Shown in pieces: positions 1 through 12,012 of a DNA stretch of 64,000 nucleotides (its first letter is position 1; the number at the start of each line of letters is the position of its first letter). This DNA comes from Diphasiastrum complanatum (taxonomy: Eukaryota; Streptophyta; Lycopodiopsida; Lycopodiales; Lycopodiaceae), in contig CM055102.1 of assembly GCA_029204225.1 (NCBI GenBank), forward strand, positions 24,335,390 to 24,399,389, read 5' to 3'. The position numbers were made by a program, and so were the translations under genes. Under the pieces are notes generated by a model that ran no database searches, was not told the DNA's origin, and saw only the letters and a program-made list of their open reading frames with translations.

Positions 1-285
1 TGGTAACCATCACAAGGCACAAAGTCAGCTATGTGTAGACTGAGCCACGCTATAATAGTTATATAAAAGATGCAAAAAAGTAAAGAAATTATGTTTTATG
101 GCTAAACAAGAAAATGCCAAAAATTTCAAGAGGCTGAACTCCTCTGAAAAACAATCCAATTAGCAGGTTCCAACTTACAATATTCCTGCAACTCTGCTAT
201 CCAAGAAGTTACCAACCTAAAATGTAGACTGATAACATTTAGATATGCACAGGTAATGACGCTCTAGAGTACAGAGAAGAAGTAC

Positions 286-3200
286 CGATTGGAATGACTC
301 CTGCATCAGAACCACCTGATAACATGATATCCTGCAGGTGCAGTAAATAGCCTTATCCAACCAACTCTGTGAAGACTATTTGTTATTCACATGTAAGTAC
401 AAAATTCAGTAGAATCTTAAAAATGTGATTTGGAAGATGATACAAAAAAGGTGAGCAGAAGAGTGGCTACATACAGCTTCACCCCTGATGATGTGATTTG
501 CAGCACTTAAAATGCAGAAATTGCTTGTGGCACAAGCAGTCGAAATGGAGTAACTTGGTCCCATCCATCCCTAACGAAAAATTATGCATTTTTATTGCAG
601 TCAAAATTCAAGCTGCCCACTGTAACTACTGCATAATAGTTTCAAGATCAAACCTAACTAGAAAACTTAGGTTGAAAGTCACCAAGTCCATGGCCAGCAT
701 TGCCGAGCCCATATTTGTCGTTGCAAATGGCACACAGAAAGGATTCATCTTTCGATATGAAATCCTCAATGCCGCAATAGCATCATTGAAGATCTGCTTG
801 TCACAAAAGTTCATGATGTAAGCACAACAACATAAATCAGTAACTGTAACCACCTTTGACAAACACAAGAGAACTTAAATGCATATGTTATGATGCTGTT
901 TCAAGTGATTTGTCCCAAAATTCTGATATACAAAATCATTGAAACTTAAGGGTGACAACAAGCACATAGCATAGACCAATATTTCCAGCAATCATTTGTA
1001 CAAAGTCTAAGTTAAGTTCGATGTGTATAGGAAAGGCTCAGTGCTGATAAGTAAGACAAGAGGAATTAGGTGACACTCTTGTATATTATTTGTGGTAAAA
1101 GTTAAGTCGGACGTTAATAGGAAAGGTTCAGTGCTGATAAATAAGACAAGGAAAATTAGGTGACACTCTTGTATATTATTTGTTCAAAAGCTATAAAGCA
1201 TTCAATCAGAGAAGTTTCTAAGCCACAGTTGAATGATTATAACAATCAAATCTCCATATCAATGTGAGATAGTAATGATTGATGTAGCAAGGCTAATATA
1301 TAGTTTCCCTCGATGCCCCAAGCAGCCTGAAGAGAGATTATATACAGAAGTTGTTACAGAATATCATCTGCCTTGTAAGCATGTTGCAGGAGCTACAGGT
1401 AGGGCACTTGGTGGACTGGAAAGGGGCACCATTTGTTTCTATTCTAGTGTGCCCTGATCCTAGTCAAATAAAGTAAGTCTTAAATTATTATAAGAAAATG
1501 ACTCTTTGAAAGCTCATGTAAAAGGTATGATTAATTTCCTCAATTTTTCTTTCCCTACTCTTCAACCACATGTCCCTTCTCAGTGGAAGCCGTATGATGG
1601 GAAACTATCACCCTCCCATTTTTAAACAAATTCCAGTCAAGAGGGCATTATACACACATATGTTCATCAATATGCATAGAAATTTTAAGCATAGTTGACG
1701 AGGCAGCTATTAGAAGCAAATTTAACCGATTCGCACCATTTTCCATCTAGGGTTACAAAGACAACTGCTGCAGCTATTCATCGAACAGACAGGATCCCTG
1801 TCATTTTAAAGAACCATCTAAGTTGATTAACATGGGACCTACTCATACTATCCATATATGAGTAGGAAGACCTCAAAGCTATCATTCAACCTATCCGTAA
1901 TCATCAAAGGCTCGATCAGGTATGACTTTGGTGTCAATAGCTCAAGCGTGGAGGGATGAGTCTAGATTGACTATATGAATGGGCAATAAGTGAGTGTTCA
2001 TCACTCGATTGACTATATGAAAGGGCAATAAGTGAGTGTTCATCACTCGATAGTGTGCAGTTACCTTATGAAGATTGAATCATAGGAATCACTACACTAA
2101 CTAAAACCAAAACTATTATCAAGGCTCCTAAGCTTGCTCAACTTTATGTAGAAAATTTGTTTAGGTTGTACAGTTTGCTGATTCCCGAACAAAATTGTCA
2201 TTGATTGTGATTCAAAGTCCATCGACAGATTCTAGCAATTGGGTTCTCAAAAAATTTGAAACGACTATTAGCCTTGGATCAACCGATCACTTGAATTGTA
2301 ATGGGCAAATTCAATGTATCAACTAGTCTATGAAAGATATGTTGCGAACATATGTTTCCAAATAATAATTAGATTGGGAAAGTACCTCCCAATGGTTGAG
2401 TTTCCATACAACAATGTATAGCACTCTACACCTGATTCAAACCTTTTATGTTAAAGTATGGCTTTCAGCATCGTTTACCAATATCCATCGAACTCAAAGA
2501 TCTGAAATTACAGCATGTAGCTAATGTTTTGCAGGATATGCAAGAAATGTTGCAAGTGGCTAAAGATAGCTTAAGAATGTTTCAATGTAGGGCTCAACTG
2601 TATGCTAATTGAAGACATTTACCGTGGGAATTTGAGGTCAAACTCCAGAGATAGGATGTATCCTAAGATACCGAAAGATTCTAAGTACTTCAAACTAGCA
2701 AATGCCATAAGCTATCTCCAAGGTGTAACGGTCCATAGAAGATTGTAGAGAGAATCAATTAGGTTGCAAACCAACTATAATCTAGATCTTCCCAAAGGGT
2801 ATAGGCGGATAATATTGATAAATGTCTATCAATTAATAAAGAACCAAGCCCCACCTATATGACCCGATGTGAGGAATAGTTAAGTTATCAAGGCTATACT
2901 TATAACAACCACAACATATTGCAAAATTGAGCATGTTATGGAAGTAGAGTCTAAGTTACACTTCTACATCGAACAAATCTACTAAATTAGGAACTACTCT
3001 TCAAAGTCCATGTAAAAATCCAAATAACCAATCAAAGAGATTGAACGACACATCAAATATGTAGGTTCAAGGGAAAAGAGTAGCGAACACTCTGGCAGAT
3101 GCAGTTCACACCAAGTCAATAGATTCCATGATTCCTAAGGACTTTGGCATGATGGCTATGATAGCACAAGCATAATGTCCCATAAGTACCTACACCACAC

Positions 3201-6200
3201 AATAGCAACACAAGCCGTAGAAGTCGGATGTATCATAATAGATAGATATCCTAAAATCATCAATTCCTTTGTTCACATAAAAAATCAGGTACATATAAGA
3301 TGTCAATCTAATAATGAAGCCTTAAGGTAGAGTTTGGCGAGCTCTCATGCAAGAATAGTAGCACATGATTCAGAGGATTTCTAGCTGCACAAGGGGAGGT
3401 AAGAATTCCAATACCACTAGATACAAATGAACCAAAAGACACAACTCTGTGAGTTCAAACACTTTTGTGCTTTGCTTTGAGATTTTTAACTACCTTAACT
3501 GCTTGTTTATCCCTCCTAACTAATTACCTTCCCTGGTCGGGACTTCAGGGACATAATACATCTTTTTCACCCACATAAGCCCATAGATGTGTCGCATTCC
3601 AAAACACAGTGTTCCGATCGTGTTCCAAAATTTTAGGTTGTTATGGAGTGGAATGTGGTTTTCTTTTTTGTTTTGGGTTTCTTGCATAGATTTTTTTAGG
3701 TAAAAGTTCAAAAACACAATGATACGTATTAGGTGTTAGGAATAGTAAATAATACAATTGCATCAAAACCAAGTTTGCTTTGCTACATTTTTTAAACACG
3801 CAAAGCATTGAATAACATTGAATGGCCCTTGTATATCTAAACTCTATGGTTATGGGACCGATATCCATGCACCTAGAACACGTTTTGACAGATTCTTTAG
3901 TCTTGTTCGGAATTCTTCTACCGAGTTGTACCTTGTTGCACATCATGGAAGGCATTATGGTCTTTTACACATACAAAACGAGCAATTACTGAAGCAAGCT
4001 TAGTCCAAACTCCGAAGTGATAAAACTCAATCCTTGTGAGGATTGATTTCCTCTCTTGGTAGCACTCCTTCCTCAACACTCTAGACTTTTAGCATGCGAG
4101 CTTTGGCCTTGATATCACTAAGAAGGCATCACAAGGAGTCACTAACTCGACATAGATCAGTTGCGTACAATAGAATTCCCTAACCAACTACTACTCCTAG
4201 TTTACATGTCATCTAATGGTTTTACTTGCTATACATGAAAAAATATAGGTTCTTTTTTATGTTTTTTTATTTTATTATTTTCGTTCAGACATCCCGGAAC
4301 ACTCTGTCCCCCGGAACGTCGTTCCGATGCAACATAGCATTAGCCTCACATTGATTTCTAGTCAGTGAATGCCCTACTAATAATTACTCTCATGTAAAAG
4401 TAGCTGGTTCATGGTGTCAGTGGTATAGTACTGAGTTTAGTTTTAAAAAATGGCAACTACAAGGGGTCAAATGGTAAATTTGAGATAGGTGAAGTATAAG
4501 GTTGTCAAAAATAGCATTTTTCCCATGCAGTCCAACTTCAAAGAAACGTAGATTAAGCCAGTATCCATGACTTAAGGGCCATAGGTGAAATTCAGCTCCA
4601 TAAGGCATAAACTTTAGAAATTGAAAAACTTGACAATCACCTTTATGAGGTTACCAGCTAGCCTTTTATTAAGGATTAAAATTCCATAACATGCTTTCTT
4701 TATGACTACAATATTGACTTAACAAATACATCTTGCAGAATATCATAGCAGAAAGAACCAACCATTAGCAAAAGAAAAGTCCCTAAAACAAAGAAAATGA
4801 GTCCATGTGATCTACACAGGAGAGAATGCTCTCGGATTCAAAGTAGTAGAAGACCTATATTCACAAGACAAAAGATGTGAGGAAAAACTTAATACTTTTG
4901 TAAACTTTTGACAGGAAGTCGGAGAGTACCTGCATGCCTCCCAAAGCTGATCCTATGAGCACGCCACACTTTCCTTTATCTAGTTCCTTCATAACGTCAA
5001 GAGTAATCCCAGCATCTGCTACAGCTTTTTTCCCTGCTGTAAGAAGGTAAAGCATGAACTTATCCATGCGCTTTGAAAACTTTGGAGATACCCAACCGTC
5101 ACTCGAAAATGATTTGATCTCGCCAGCAATTCTCTGCACATTGATAATGCAACATACCAGTAAAGTTGATCCTGCAATAGGTCCGAAAAACTGTAAAGTC
5201 ACATCTAAAAAGAGTACCAATGAATGACAGACTGCAGAGAGCAAAATAGAACCTCGTCGAAAATATATTGAAAGAGGCCGCTAAATCATAGCATTGTCAA
5301 GATGATACAGGGAATATCACCAAATACTTGGGTGGGTAACCTACCGTTGGGAAATCCTCACAGTTGAAATTCTCAATCTCTGTTATGCCACTCTTTCCTT
5401 CCAAAAGATTATTGTAGAACATCTCGGGTTCGTCGCCAAGGCACGACACGATGCCCATACCTGTAACTACTACCCTCCTATCTTTAGTCAATGTTTTCTT
5501 TCTTTCAGTAGGTTCTCGTAGAGGTTGTACAGCAATTGCCAAAGCTTTCCCTGAAAAAAATTAGCTATCATTCTTAGCTAATGGACAATTTGCATTCACA
5601 AACCTTAAAAACTAAGAACCAGTTATAAAAGCAAAGCATCCACGTCATCTTCACAGTCGCTAGTCAACCTTCAAGGAGTCAGGAATCTTTGCAGTATGGC
5701 CCTAAAAAGTCAGAATGTCCATGTCGTAACTGAGGACAGAATAAGTTAAAAGGACAAGAGGCACCAACTAAACAAAGGCCAAAGGACCACGACAACATAT
5801 GGACAAGCCTTTATTTCAGAATAAAGGATTTTCTTGAATGTTTGAACTGAAATGGAAATCCAATCCACAGTGGAGAAGGCCCCTCCATATCATATACATG
5901 CCCAGTATGCCATTAAAGTTTAAATTTAGACAGTAACAGGCCCGTAAAGTCCTTTTTACTGTCAGTATTTTGTTCCTTCGGTAGATTAACTCACTGTAAA
6001 GAATAATGCGAAGAATTTGACCACACATCTTAGGATTGTTCTTTACAACAGTAGATAGATCTTATGTTCAACCTTTACATAAGGGAATGGTCCTTCTAGT
6101 GATCTTTACGGGTTGTAAGGGTTCGTTTGTGAAGTTACAGTAAGCCCGTCAGGTGAGATGTAATTTCAAAAATTACCCGAACAACCAAGTAAATAGAAAG

Positions 6201-7072
6201 ACCATTTTCCTATACATTATAGTTGTGCAGATTGCTTGCAAGAAAGAAAACTCGTTAGAAAAGTCTGCTCTTACCTGTAAAAGTACATCACGGTATAGCT
6301 GCCTTGCAGGCACTTAAAAGTATCCATAAACAACAAAATGAAGCAGGGATTGCTTCCTGAAATGTACCGTTAGTCGTAATTACATGCTTCTTAATCAGAA
6401 AGCATTGGCATGGACATAACAGATCCTGAGCATCATACGATGATGATCACCACCAGCAAGAAACGTTTTCGTTTCTTTAGTATTGACAAGTTACATCAGA
6501 TATCTGGGATGATGATCGCCAGCATTAACAAATGCTATCTGTTTCCGTAATATTGACAGAAGTTACAGATTTATGAGAAGGAGGACAGTGCAGGGGAGGG
6601 GATGCATGATTACATTTTAAATTCTCCTAGAAACGAGTCACATTTCCTCTGTTTGACAGCAGGAATTAACCTTGGCAGTGTAAATACCTTGAGCTGCAGT
6701 CTTTGGATGCCGTCGAGCTGCTCGGATTGGTTTTGATCCAAGTGCCGTGACACTTTGCCCAAATAAGGGCGTCCAACTAGCACTTTGGTATTCCGGGCAT
6801 GCTTCAAACGATAGACACGATCCTAATTCGAAAAGGCCCGATCCACATAATCCAACCAGACTTCCAACATGTCCTGTCGAATAACTACAAACAAGAGAAG
6901 TCCTGCCATTCAGAGCTCCCTGTGCAGTGCGGGACTTTCTTCTAAATCTTCTCCTGGACATGTTTTGCCTGCTGCTCGGTTCTTCCCCAGATATGCCCGC
7001 CACGGTCCTAGACATATAAGCGGCAATAAGCCAACTATAAAAGGGAGCAGCAGCAGCCCCTGAAAGCGCCAT
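286..7072 (-). CDS. KAS2: 3-oxoacyl-[ACP] synthase II (KASII), plastid, 5' six exons, cut by the window edge
   Basis: Plastid enzyme that elongates 16:0-ACP to 18:0-ACP in fatty acid synthesis. Six exons read on the minus strand: 7072-6688, 5550-5345, 5133-4930, 793-683, 570-475 and 331-286. All introns start GT and end AG, and the phases join into one frame of 349 residues. The ATG at 7072 opens an Arg/Ser-rich transit peptide whose start (APFYSWLIAAYMS) resembles the KASII presequence rather than KASI. The synthase core begins near residue 155 (VVVTGMG). The nucleophile Cys is residue 315 in STACATSNFC (exon 5). The last visible exon reads DIMLSGGSDAG; most plant homologues I know have Cys at the Ser position. 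The two active-site His residues and the remaining C-terminal part lie left of the window. Introns are 1137, 211, 4136, 112 and 143 bp. Nothing in the visible exons is broken, so the gene looks functional. Confidence 0.93.
1011..1190. repeat. 90-bp tandem duplication, two copies, in KASII intron 3
   Basis: Copy 1 is 1011-1100 and copy 2 is 1101-1190. The copies keep the same spacing and differ at about a dozen positions. Both hold TAGGTGACACTCTTGTATAT. Confidence 0.85.
1967..2050. repeat. 42-bp tandem duplication, two copies
   Basis: Copies 1967-2008 and 2009-2050 are nearly identical (for example GGGCAATAAGTGAGTGTTCA in both). They lie just left of the gypsy relic in KASII intron 3. Confidence 0.85.
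2070..3260 (+). pseudogene. Decayed Ty3/gypsy integrase relic inside KASII intron 3
   Basis: Integrase-like pieces occur in order on the plus strand, opposite to KASII: APKLAQLYVENLFRLY near 2134, KDMLRTYV near 2332-2355, EFPYNN near 2396, then AQLYAN and KLSPRCNGP-like C-terminal pieces to about 2750. Stops and frameshifts occur every few dozen codons, so nothing is expressed. No LTRs were found, and both limits are approximate. It is much older than the other gypsy elements of the window and accounts for part of the 4.1-kb intron. Confidence 0.72.
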
Positions 7073-7099
7073 ACTTGCTGTGATATACAGTAAAGCTTG

Positions 7100-7535
7100 G
7101 TAACGAATCTATTAATCATCCAGTGCTGGCTTGTGCGACATATTCGAAAGCTATTGGCAGCATCAAGCATGCATGGTGGATATTCAAAACAAGTGGCGAA
7201 AAGCTTCGTTCTCCAGATCTTGTTCAGAGGCTTAGTGATGCAATGAAGACACTGAAATAAGTGAGGCGATTTCCATAAAGACCTCTTTCAATGAGCCAAA
7301 AGCGTGATAAGTTGGTGATATATCTAAACGAATCTATTGATCATCCAACCAGGCTTCTGCAACATATTCACAAGACATTGACAGCATCAACAAGCATGCA
7401 GGAAGGATATTCAAGACTAGTGGCGAGAAGCTTCAGTTTCCAGATCTTGTCGAGAAGCTTCATGAATCCTATGAAGACATTAAAATAAGTGAGCCGATTT
7501 CCATAATGGCCAGTTTCAAGCAGCCAAAAAGCAAA
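7100..7535. repeat. About 210-bp segment duplicated in tandem just upstream of the KASII start codon
   Basis: Copy 1 spans about 7104-7305 and copy 2 about 7329-7533, period about 225 bp. Shared landmarks are CGAATCTATT, the Asn/Ser-type stretch around AGCATCA, CCAGATCTTGT, and GATTTCCATAA followed by AGCCAAAA. Divergence is moderate, with small indels. The duplication lies 30-460 bp upstream of the KASII ATG, so it is probably in the 5' UTR, a leader intron or the proximal promoter. Confidence 0.75.
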
Positions 7536-7639
7536 GCAGAGCAAACAAATACGAAACTGAATCCAACCGCTTCAGACGATGGATCGTAATAATGCATCAC
7601 CATCCCGTTCTAACGCATTACTGCATTTCCTCGTCGATC

Positions 7640-7960
7640 TTCTGATAAAAGGAATTGCATCTCCATTAGCTCTCTCTATCTCATGCTAAGGCTTAACGAG
7701 AAAGAAAGAGAAGAGCGAGATGGCAGAGACTTTCTTCGTATCGAGAAAAGCGAGGCAGATGGAAGCGCTTCCTCCCGTGGCCACAGCGCCTCCGTTGGTT
7801 CCAACGCAAGTTTGGAGCCGACTTGGAAGCGCTTCCTCCTGCATTTGTGGCATCGTGACACTTTTGATTTAAACACTACACCGTTCGATATTTTCACGAA
7901 GTTTTGCCACGTGTAAATAATCCACCGCTCACGGCTGTACAAGTCTCAGTTTTGACGCGT
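7640..7960 (-). promoter_or_regulatory. Candidate KASII promoter or 5' UTR region: CT-rich stretch, paired palindromes, G-box
   Basis: Seen on the minus strand upstream of KASII: a CT-rich stretch at about 7670-7735, two copies of the 12-bp palindrome GGAAGCGCTTCC at 7761-7772 and 7825-7836, and a G-box core CACGTG at 7908-7913. No transcription start or convincing TATA box could be fixed, so the regulatory role is inferred from position only. Confidence 0.3.
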
Positions 7961-8233
7961 GGCTAGCATCCGAGTGGGCGGGCCGACGAAAAGGATCCAT
8001 CGGTGGTGGCGGCTGCGAGGTAACCAGAGGTGGAGAATCAAAGCTGGACCCTAGCCACTAGCCCGCGCTATATCATTTGATTTTGGAAATTTAATATCCC
8101 TTGGGTGGATGATGGTTCCTTTGCTTTTCGAATTTGAACCAGATCCAACCCTCCTTGAAATGGTCATCTGGTTATTGTTATTGCGCGGAGACGTGTATTC
8201 CCAATCTCAACTGTGAATGCAAGTTAGATCCTG

Positions 8234-8313
8234 CTCTCATCCAAGGGTGACGGAGAGCTCATGCCTCTGTCATATTCATCATTCATGAACTCTCCATCAC
8301 CCTTGGATGAGAG
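8234..8313. repeat. Long imperfect inverted repeat (hairpin)
   Basis: Arms at 8234-8264 and 8283-8313 pair over about 31 bases with a few mismatches, around an 18-base loop. The arm core ATCCAAGGGT occurs again at about 8393 and 8417, so four copies of this decamer lie within 190 bp in both orientations. Confidence 0.8.
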
Positions 8314-8817
8314 TGGAAACTAGCCTACGTCTGCGCCTCAGATTACAAAATACATTCCTCCCATGGTGCTTGGCGGCCTCATCCAAGGGTTGGTGGCTCA
8401 CGGCGCTTGCGGACCTATCCAAGGGTAGTGGGGACCTCACATCATATGTGACGGCATGCACACTTGCATGAGACTAAAGCCCAAGCTGTAATGTTCTGCA
8501 TGTTTGGAAATATGTTGAGATTCACTCAGTTGATGCCATTTGAAAAGCCTAAATTCAAAAGCTAGAGACTAGTCACCCATTATACGTATGTATCGTTACA
8601 TATCGTTGAATGTCCCACAATTTTTAAACATGGTGAACAAAACAGGTGTCCATAGTTTGGAAAGGTTATTGAAACCTCTCTTTCTTAATAGTTTTGGAAG
8701 TAAAACATACTCTTTTTCAACAAGTTCTAAAAGTTTAAAATTGACGGTGATGATTTTGAAAAACTACAGTGGTTCCGATAGAGAGATGGAATTGCCCCTA
8801 AACCACTTAGTTGTCTT
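8314..8817. other. No gene seen; intergenic DNA between the KASII upstream region and gypsy-1
   Basis: No ORF with recognisable content on either strand. It contains two further ATCCAAGGGT copies and is otherwise unremarkable. Confidence 0.5.
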
Positions 8818-9281
8818 TATCACAAGCCAGTCTCTCCAAGCTCGTGAATCCTAGAAGCCGGTGTGCAGAATGAACCTCCCAACCATAGGCACCCCCTCCT
8901 TGAGTCCTTCTACCTACTATTCCCGTCAACTGGCACATGGCATCCACCTGTGGTTGGTCAGTCCACTTGGCATGCCTGGCCCCTGTGACCTGTGAATACT
9001 GAGTGACTTCGTGCCCCGCCAAAGACCTGTGACCCTCTTGGTCACCCCGACTACTTGTCGGCCAGCATCTCGTCACTGACGGCTAGGGTCACGACGGTCA
9101 AGACACACCGCGTCTCTGACAACTTGTCAGGCGGCCACACCGGGTCACTACTCATGACGCACCGATCCCAACTTGGGACAGATGTCCTCGTCGGTCACCG
9201 ACCCTTGCCAATACTAGGCCTCAGGCCCTTTGGTAACCGATCGTGCCAAGGTCATGATAGAGTCGTAACTGGACTCTAACA
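8818..9281 (-). repeat. gypsy-1 3' LTR
   Basis: On the minus strand it opens TGTTAGAGTCC at 9281 and closes GGCTTGTGATA at 8818. By eye it is about 93 percent identical to the gypsy-1 5' LTR (31779-32172 plus 38412-38486), mostly with transitions. It carries three perfect short hairpins at 9029-9045, 9047-9061 and 9116-9130. Confidence 0.88.
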
Positions 9282-9302
9282 ATCCTTCCCTCCTCTGGCA
9301 AG

Positions 9303-11590
9303 TCATCGGTCCTCGATGACAAACTCTGGGTAAGACTTTTGCAACGCCTGTCGCGTCTCCCAAGTGGCATCTGACAAAGGATGCCCTTTCCAAGTTACTA
9401 GATACTCTTGAAGGAGACGATTTCGCAATCGTCGCTCCCTTTGATTAAGGATTCTGTCTGGCCCATAACTTGTGGTGTCTTTCTCCTCAAGAGACACTAG
9501 ACCTTCCACCAGGCTATCGCCATCGTGCAAACATCTCTTCAGTTTGCTAACATGGAATACTGGATGCACCTTGCATCCTACATGTAGCTTTAGCTTATAA
9601 GCTACTTGGCTCACCTTCTTAATAATCAACCATGTTCCACAATACCTAGGAGATAACTTGGCGCACTTTCCTGTGCGTAGCACCTTCGACTTCGAAGGGA
9701 CTAATAAATACACCCAATCTCCATTCTCAAATTCCCGATAGGTACAATTCTCACGAGCATAACTCTTTGCCCTAGCTATAGCTTTGGACAAGTTATCTCG
9801 TGCCAACTCTAGCTTCTGCTGCATCTGAGCCAAAAACTCTACAGCACTAGGTACCCTATGCGGAATCTCTATGATTGCAGGACTTAGTGGCCTGAAACCA
9901 TAATTGAGCTCAAATGGACTCAATCCAGTGGACGCATGTCTCTTATCATTGTACGTGAACTCCAATAGCGGTAAATGCTTTACCTAGTCTATTTGCATAC
10001 TACTCACATATGCCCTAAGCATATCTTTCAAGATCTGATTCACTTGCCCTATCTGACCATCCGTCTGAGGATGCTCAGAGCTACTCATCCGCAACTGTGT
10101 TCCCAGCTTGGCGAACACCTCAATCCAGAAATTTCCCGTAAACTTGGGATCCTTGTCAAAAACTATGGACTTCGGAAGACCATGTAACCTGACAATGTTC
10201 TGAATAAACAACTCAGCCACTTGCGGAGCTGTGACCTTCTTGGTCGTTGCGATGAAATGAGCCACCTTGTAAAACCTATCTACCACTACCATAACGGAAT
10301 GAATCCATTATGGGTCTTGGGTAGCCCAACAATAAAATCCATAGAGATGCTTTCCCACCTTCCTGTAGGTATCTCAAGTGGATGTAGCAAGCCAGGAGGA
10401 CTTACTCTCTCGGCCTTGTTCACCTGACAAGTCGTGCAACGCTGGACGTACTCTCTTACATCCCGCTGCAATCGTGGCCAAAAATAATGCCTTCTCAAAA
10501 GCTCACTGGTCTTATCAATACCAGGGTGTCCTACGTAGAGACTATCATGGCATTCATGAAGTATCTTACGACGAAGATCCTTCATGTCTGGCATGAAAAC
10601 TCTTCCATTTCTCAATAACATACCATCCTTCACGGTGTACGTTAGATATGTACTAGTGTGTACCTCTACGGAAGCGACAACCTCGACTGACTCTTCTGTT
10701 TGGTCGACTACCTTGCGCGCATTAGGCCACACACATTGACAATGTGGGTCCTTTTCTTGAGCTTTCTTAATCTCCTCCCTGAGACCACTGTCAACCACAA
10801 TAGAGCTCATCTGATGCAGTATACGCGATAGTGCATCAGCGGCCACATTTTTCTTCCCTCTTTGGAAGCAAATTTCCAAATGGAATTCATGCATCAGCTT
10901 GGCCCACCGAGCTTGGCGGCCCTTCAAATCTGGCTGAGTGCAAAAATACCTTAAAGTATGATGATCTATGTACACATAAAACTCGACGCCATATAAATAA
11001 TGTCTCCAAAACTTGAGCGCATGTATAATCGCATACAACTCTTGATCGTGTGTAGAATATCTTTGTTGGGCTGGTGTCAACTTCTTACTCTCAAAGGCTA
11101 CTGGTCTACCCTCTTGGCTCAACACTGCACCTACGACAATGCCACTTGCATCTGTCTCTAGGTCAAAAGGTTTTTGGGTATCCACAATCTTGAGAACTGG
11201 TGGAGTCGTGGCCACAGACTCCTTCAAGTTCTCAAAACGTTGTTAAGCTTCAGCACCCCATCGAACCACTGTGTTGTTTTTCCTTAACTGGTCCGTTAAA
11301 GGAGCAGCTATCCAAGAATAATTCCTAACAAACCGCCGGTAGAACTTACAAAAGCCTAAGAAAGACTGTACTTAGCGTATATCGACAGGCCTCGGCCACT
11401 TCTTAACCACAATCACCTTGGCTGGGTCAACCGAAATACCCTCAGCTGTCACTACGTGACCCAAATACTTGACACGAGTCTTACACAACTCTGTCATCTG
11501 AGCATTGGCATACAAGACAGAAGCTTGTAACTTGCCCAAAACGGTCTTGAGATGAACCTCATGCTCCTCAACTACTTTACTAAAAACCAA
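9303..11590 (-). pseudogene. gypsy-1 pol remnant: RT end, RNase H, integrase, chromodomain
   Basis: Reads leftward from the end of the RT thumb (KYLGHVVTAEGISVDPAKV) at 11590-11372, through RNase H (DLETDASG, then DHHTLRYF) at 11227-10850 and the integrase zinc finger (GHPGIDKTSELLRRHYFW), to the integrase core (SMDFIVGLPK, DPKFTGNFW, EHPQTDGQIGQVNQ). It ends in a chromodomain-like segment (EYLVTWKGHPLSDATWE) near 9370, which marks a chromovirus. Breaks are few: stops near 11371, 11245 and 9983 and a frameshift near 10288. Protease and most of the RT are missing here. Few stops suggest a moderately young element. Confidence 0.9.
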
Positions 11591-12012
11591 TCTGATATAT
11601 TTACAAAAGCTTTAAGTAAAGAAAAGTTTGAAACTTTTAGAGCCAAACTTGGCTTAGACCTGGTCATGTAAAAAGCCTTTACTTGTAATACTATCATGGA
11701 GGTATGTTCCATGAATAGGGTAAACTCTAAAATAAGAAGAGATGTTGATCATTGAGGAAGAGAGTTAAAATAGCAATGATCGACTTATACAGTGCTTTCT
11801 TATTTCGGCGGCACCACGTGTGCTTAGTTCTATAGTTATCGGGACATCTTTCTTTTATGAGTCCTTTGAGTGTTTTTAAGCAACTTATCTTTGTACTTAC
11901 GAGTCAGTTGAATATACAGTTTGAGGAGAGCAATTTTGTGGTCTTGTTGCACTTGACATTGTGCTGTGGTGATTGATTTGGTCGGGTGTTTTTTAACTGT
12001 GTTTTCTTAACT
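11591..12012 (+). mobile_element. copia-B 3' end: last RNase H codons, purine tract and 3' LTR
   Basis: Starts inside the end of a copia polyprotein (SDIFTKALSKEKFETFRAKL), followed by stops, a purine tract (GAGGAAGAGAG) and a 250-bp LTR at 11763-12012. The LTR begins AGTTAAAATAGC and ends TTTTCTTAACT. It matches the LTR at 41940-41691 on the minus strand at about 96 percent by eye. The copy of GAAAC right after it (12013-12017) equals the GAAAC flanking the other LTR, so both ends belong to one insertion. Confidence 0.87.

Larger units (their letters stand above)
8818..11590 (-). mobile_element. gypsy-1 chromovirus, 3' half (partial RT to 3' LTR)
   Basis: Minus-strand Ty3/gypsy half-element reading from a truncated reverse transcriptase at 11590 through RNase H, integrase and chromodomain to a purine tract (AGAGGAGGGAAGG) and a 464-bp 3' LTR. 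It stops abruptly at 11590 inside the RT palm, where plus-strand copia-B sequence begins. Its missing 5' side (LTR and protease) appears on the opposite strand at 31779-39245. That arrangement points to an inversion breakpoint here. Confidence 0.9.

Noticed and set aside
498-821. 107-residue plus-strand ORF
   Set aside because: It is the antisense shadow of KASII exons 793-683 and 570-475.
8807-9279. ORFs of 89 and 74 residues on opposite strands
   Set aside because: Both lie entirely in the gypsy-1 LTR and reappear in the other LTR copy at 31780-32004.
11763-12012. A 250-bp segment at the same place in two copia copies, first thought to be an intron
   Set aside because: The minus-strand copy is followed directly by a primer-binding site and the segment is flanked by GAAAC, so it is an LTR of a separate element, copia-B.
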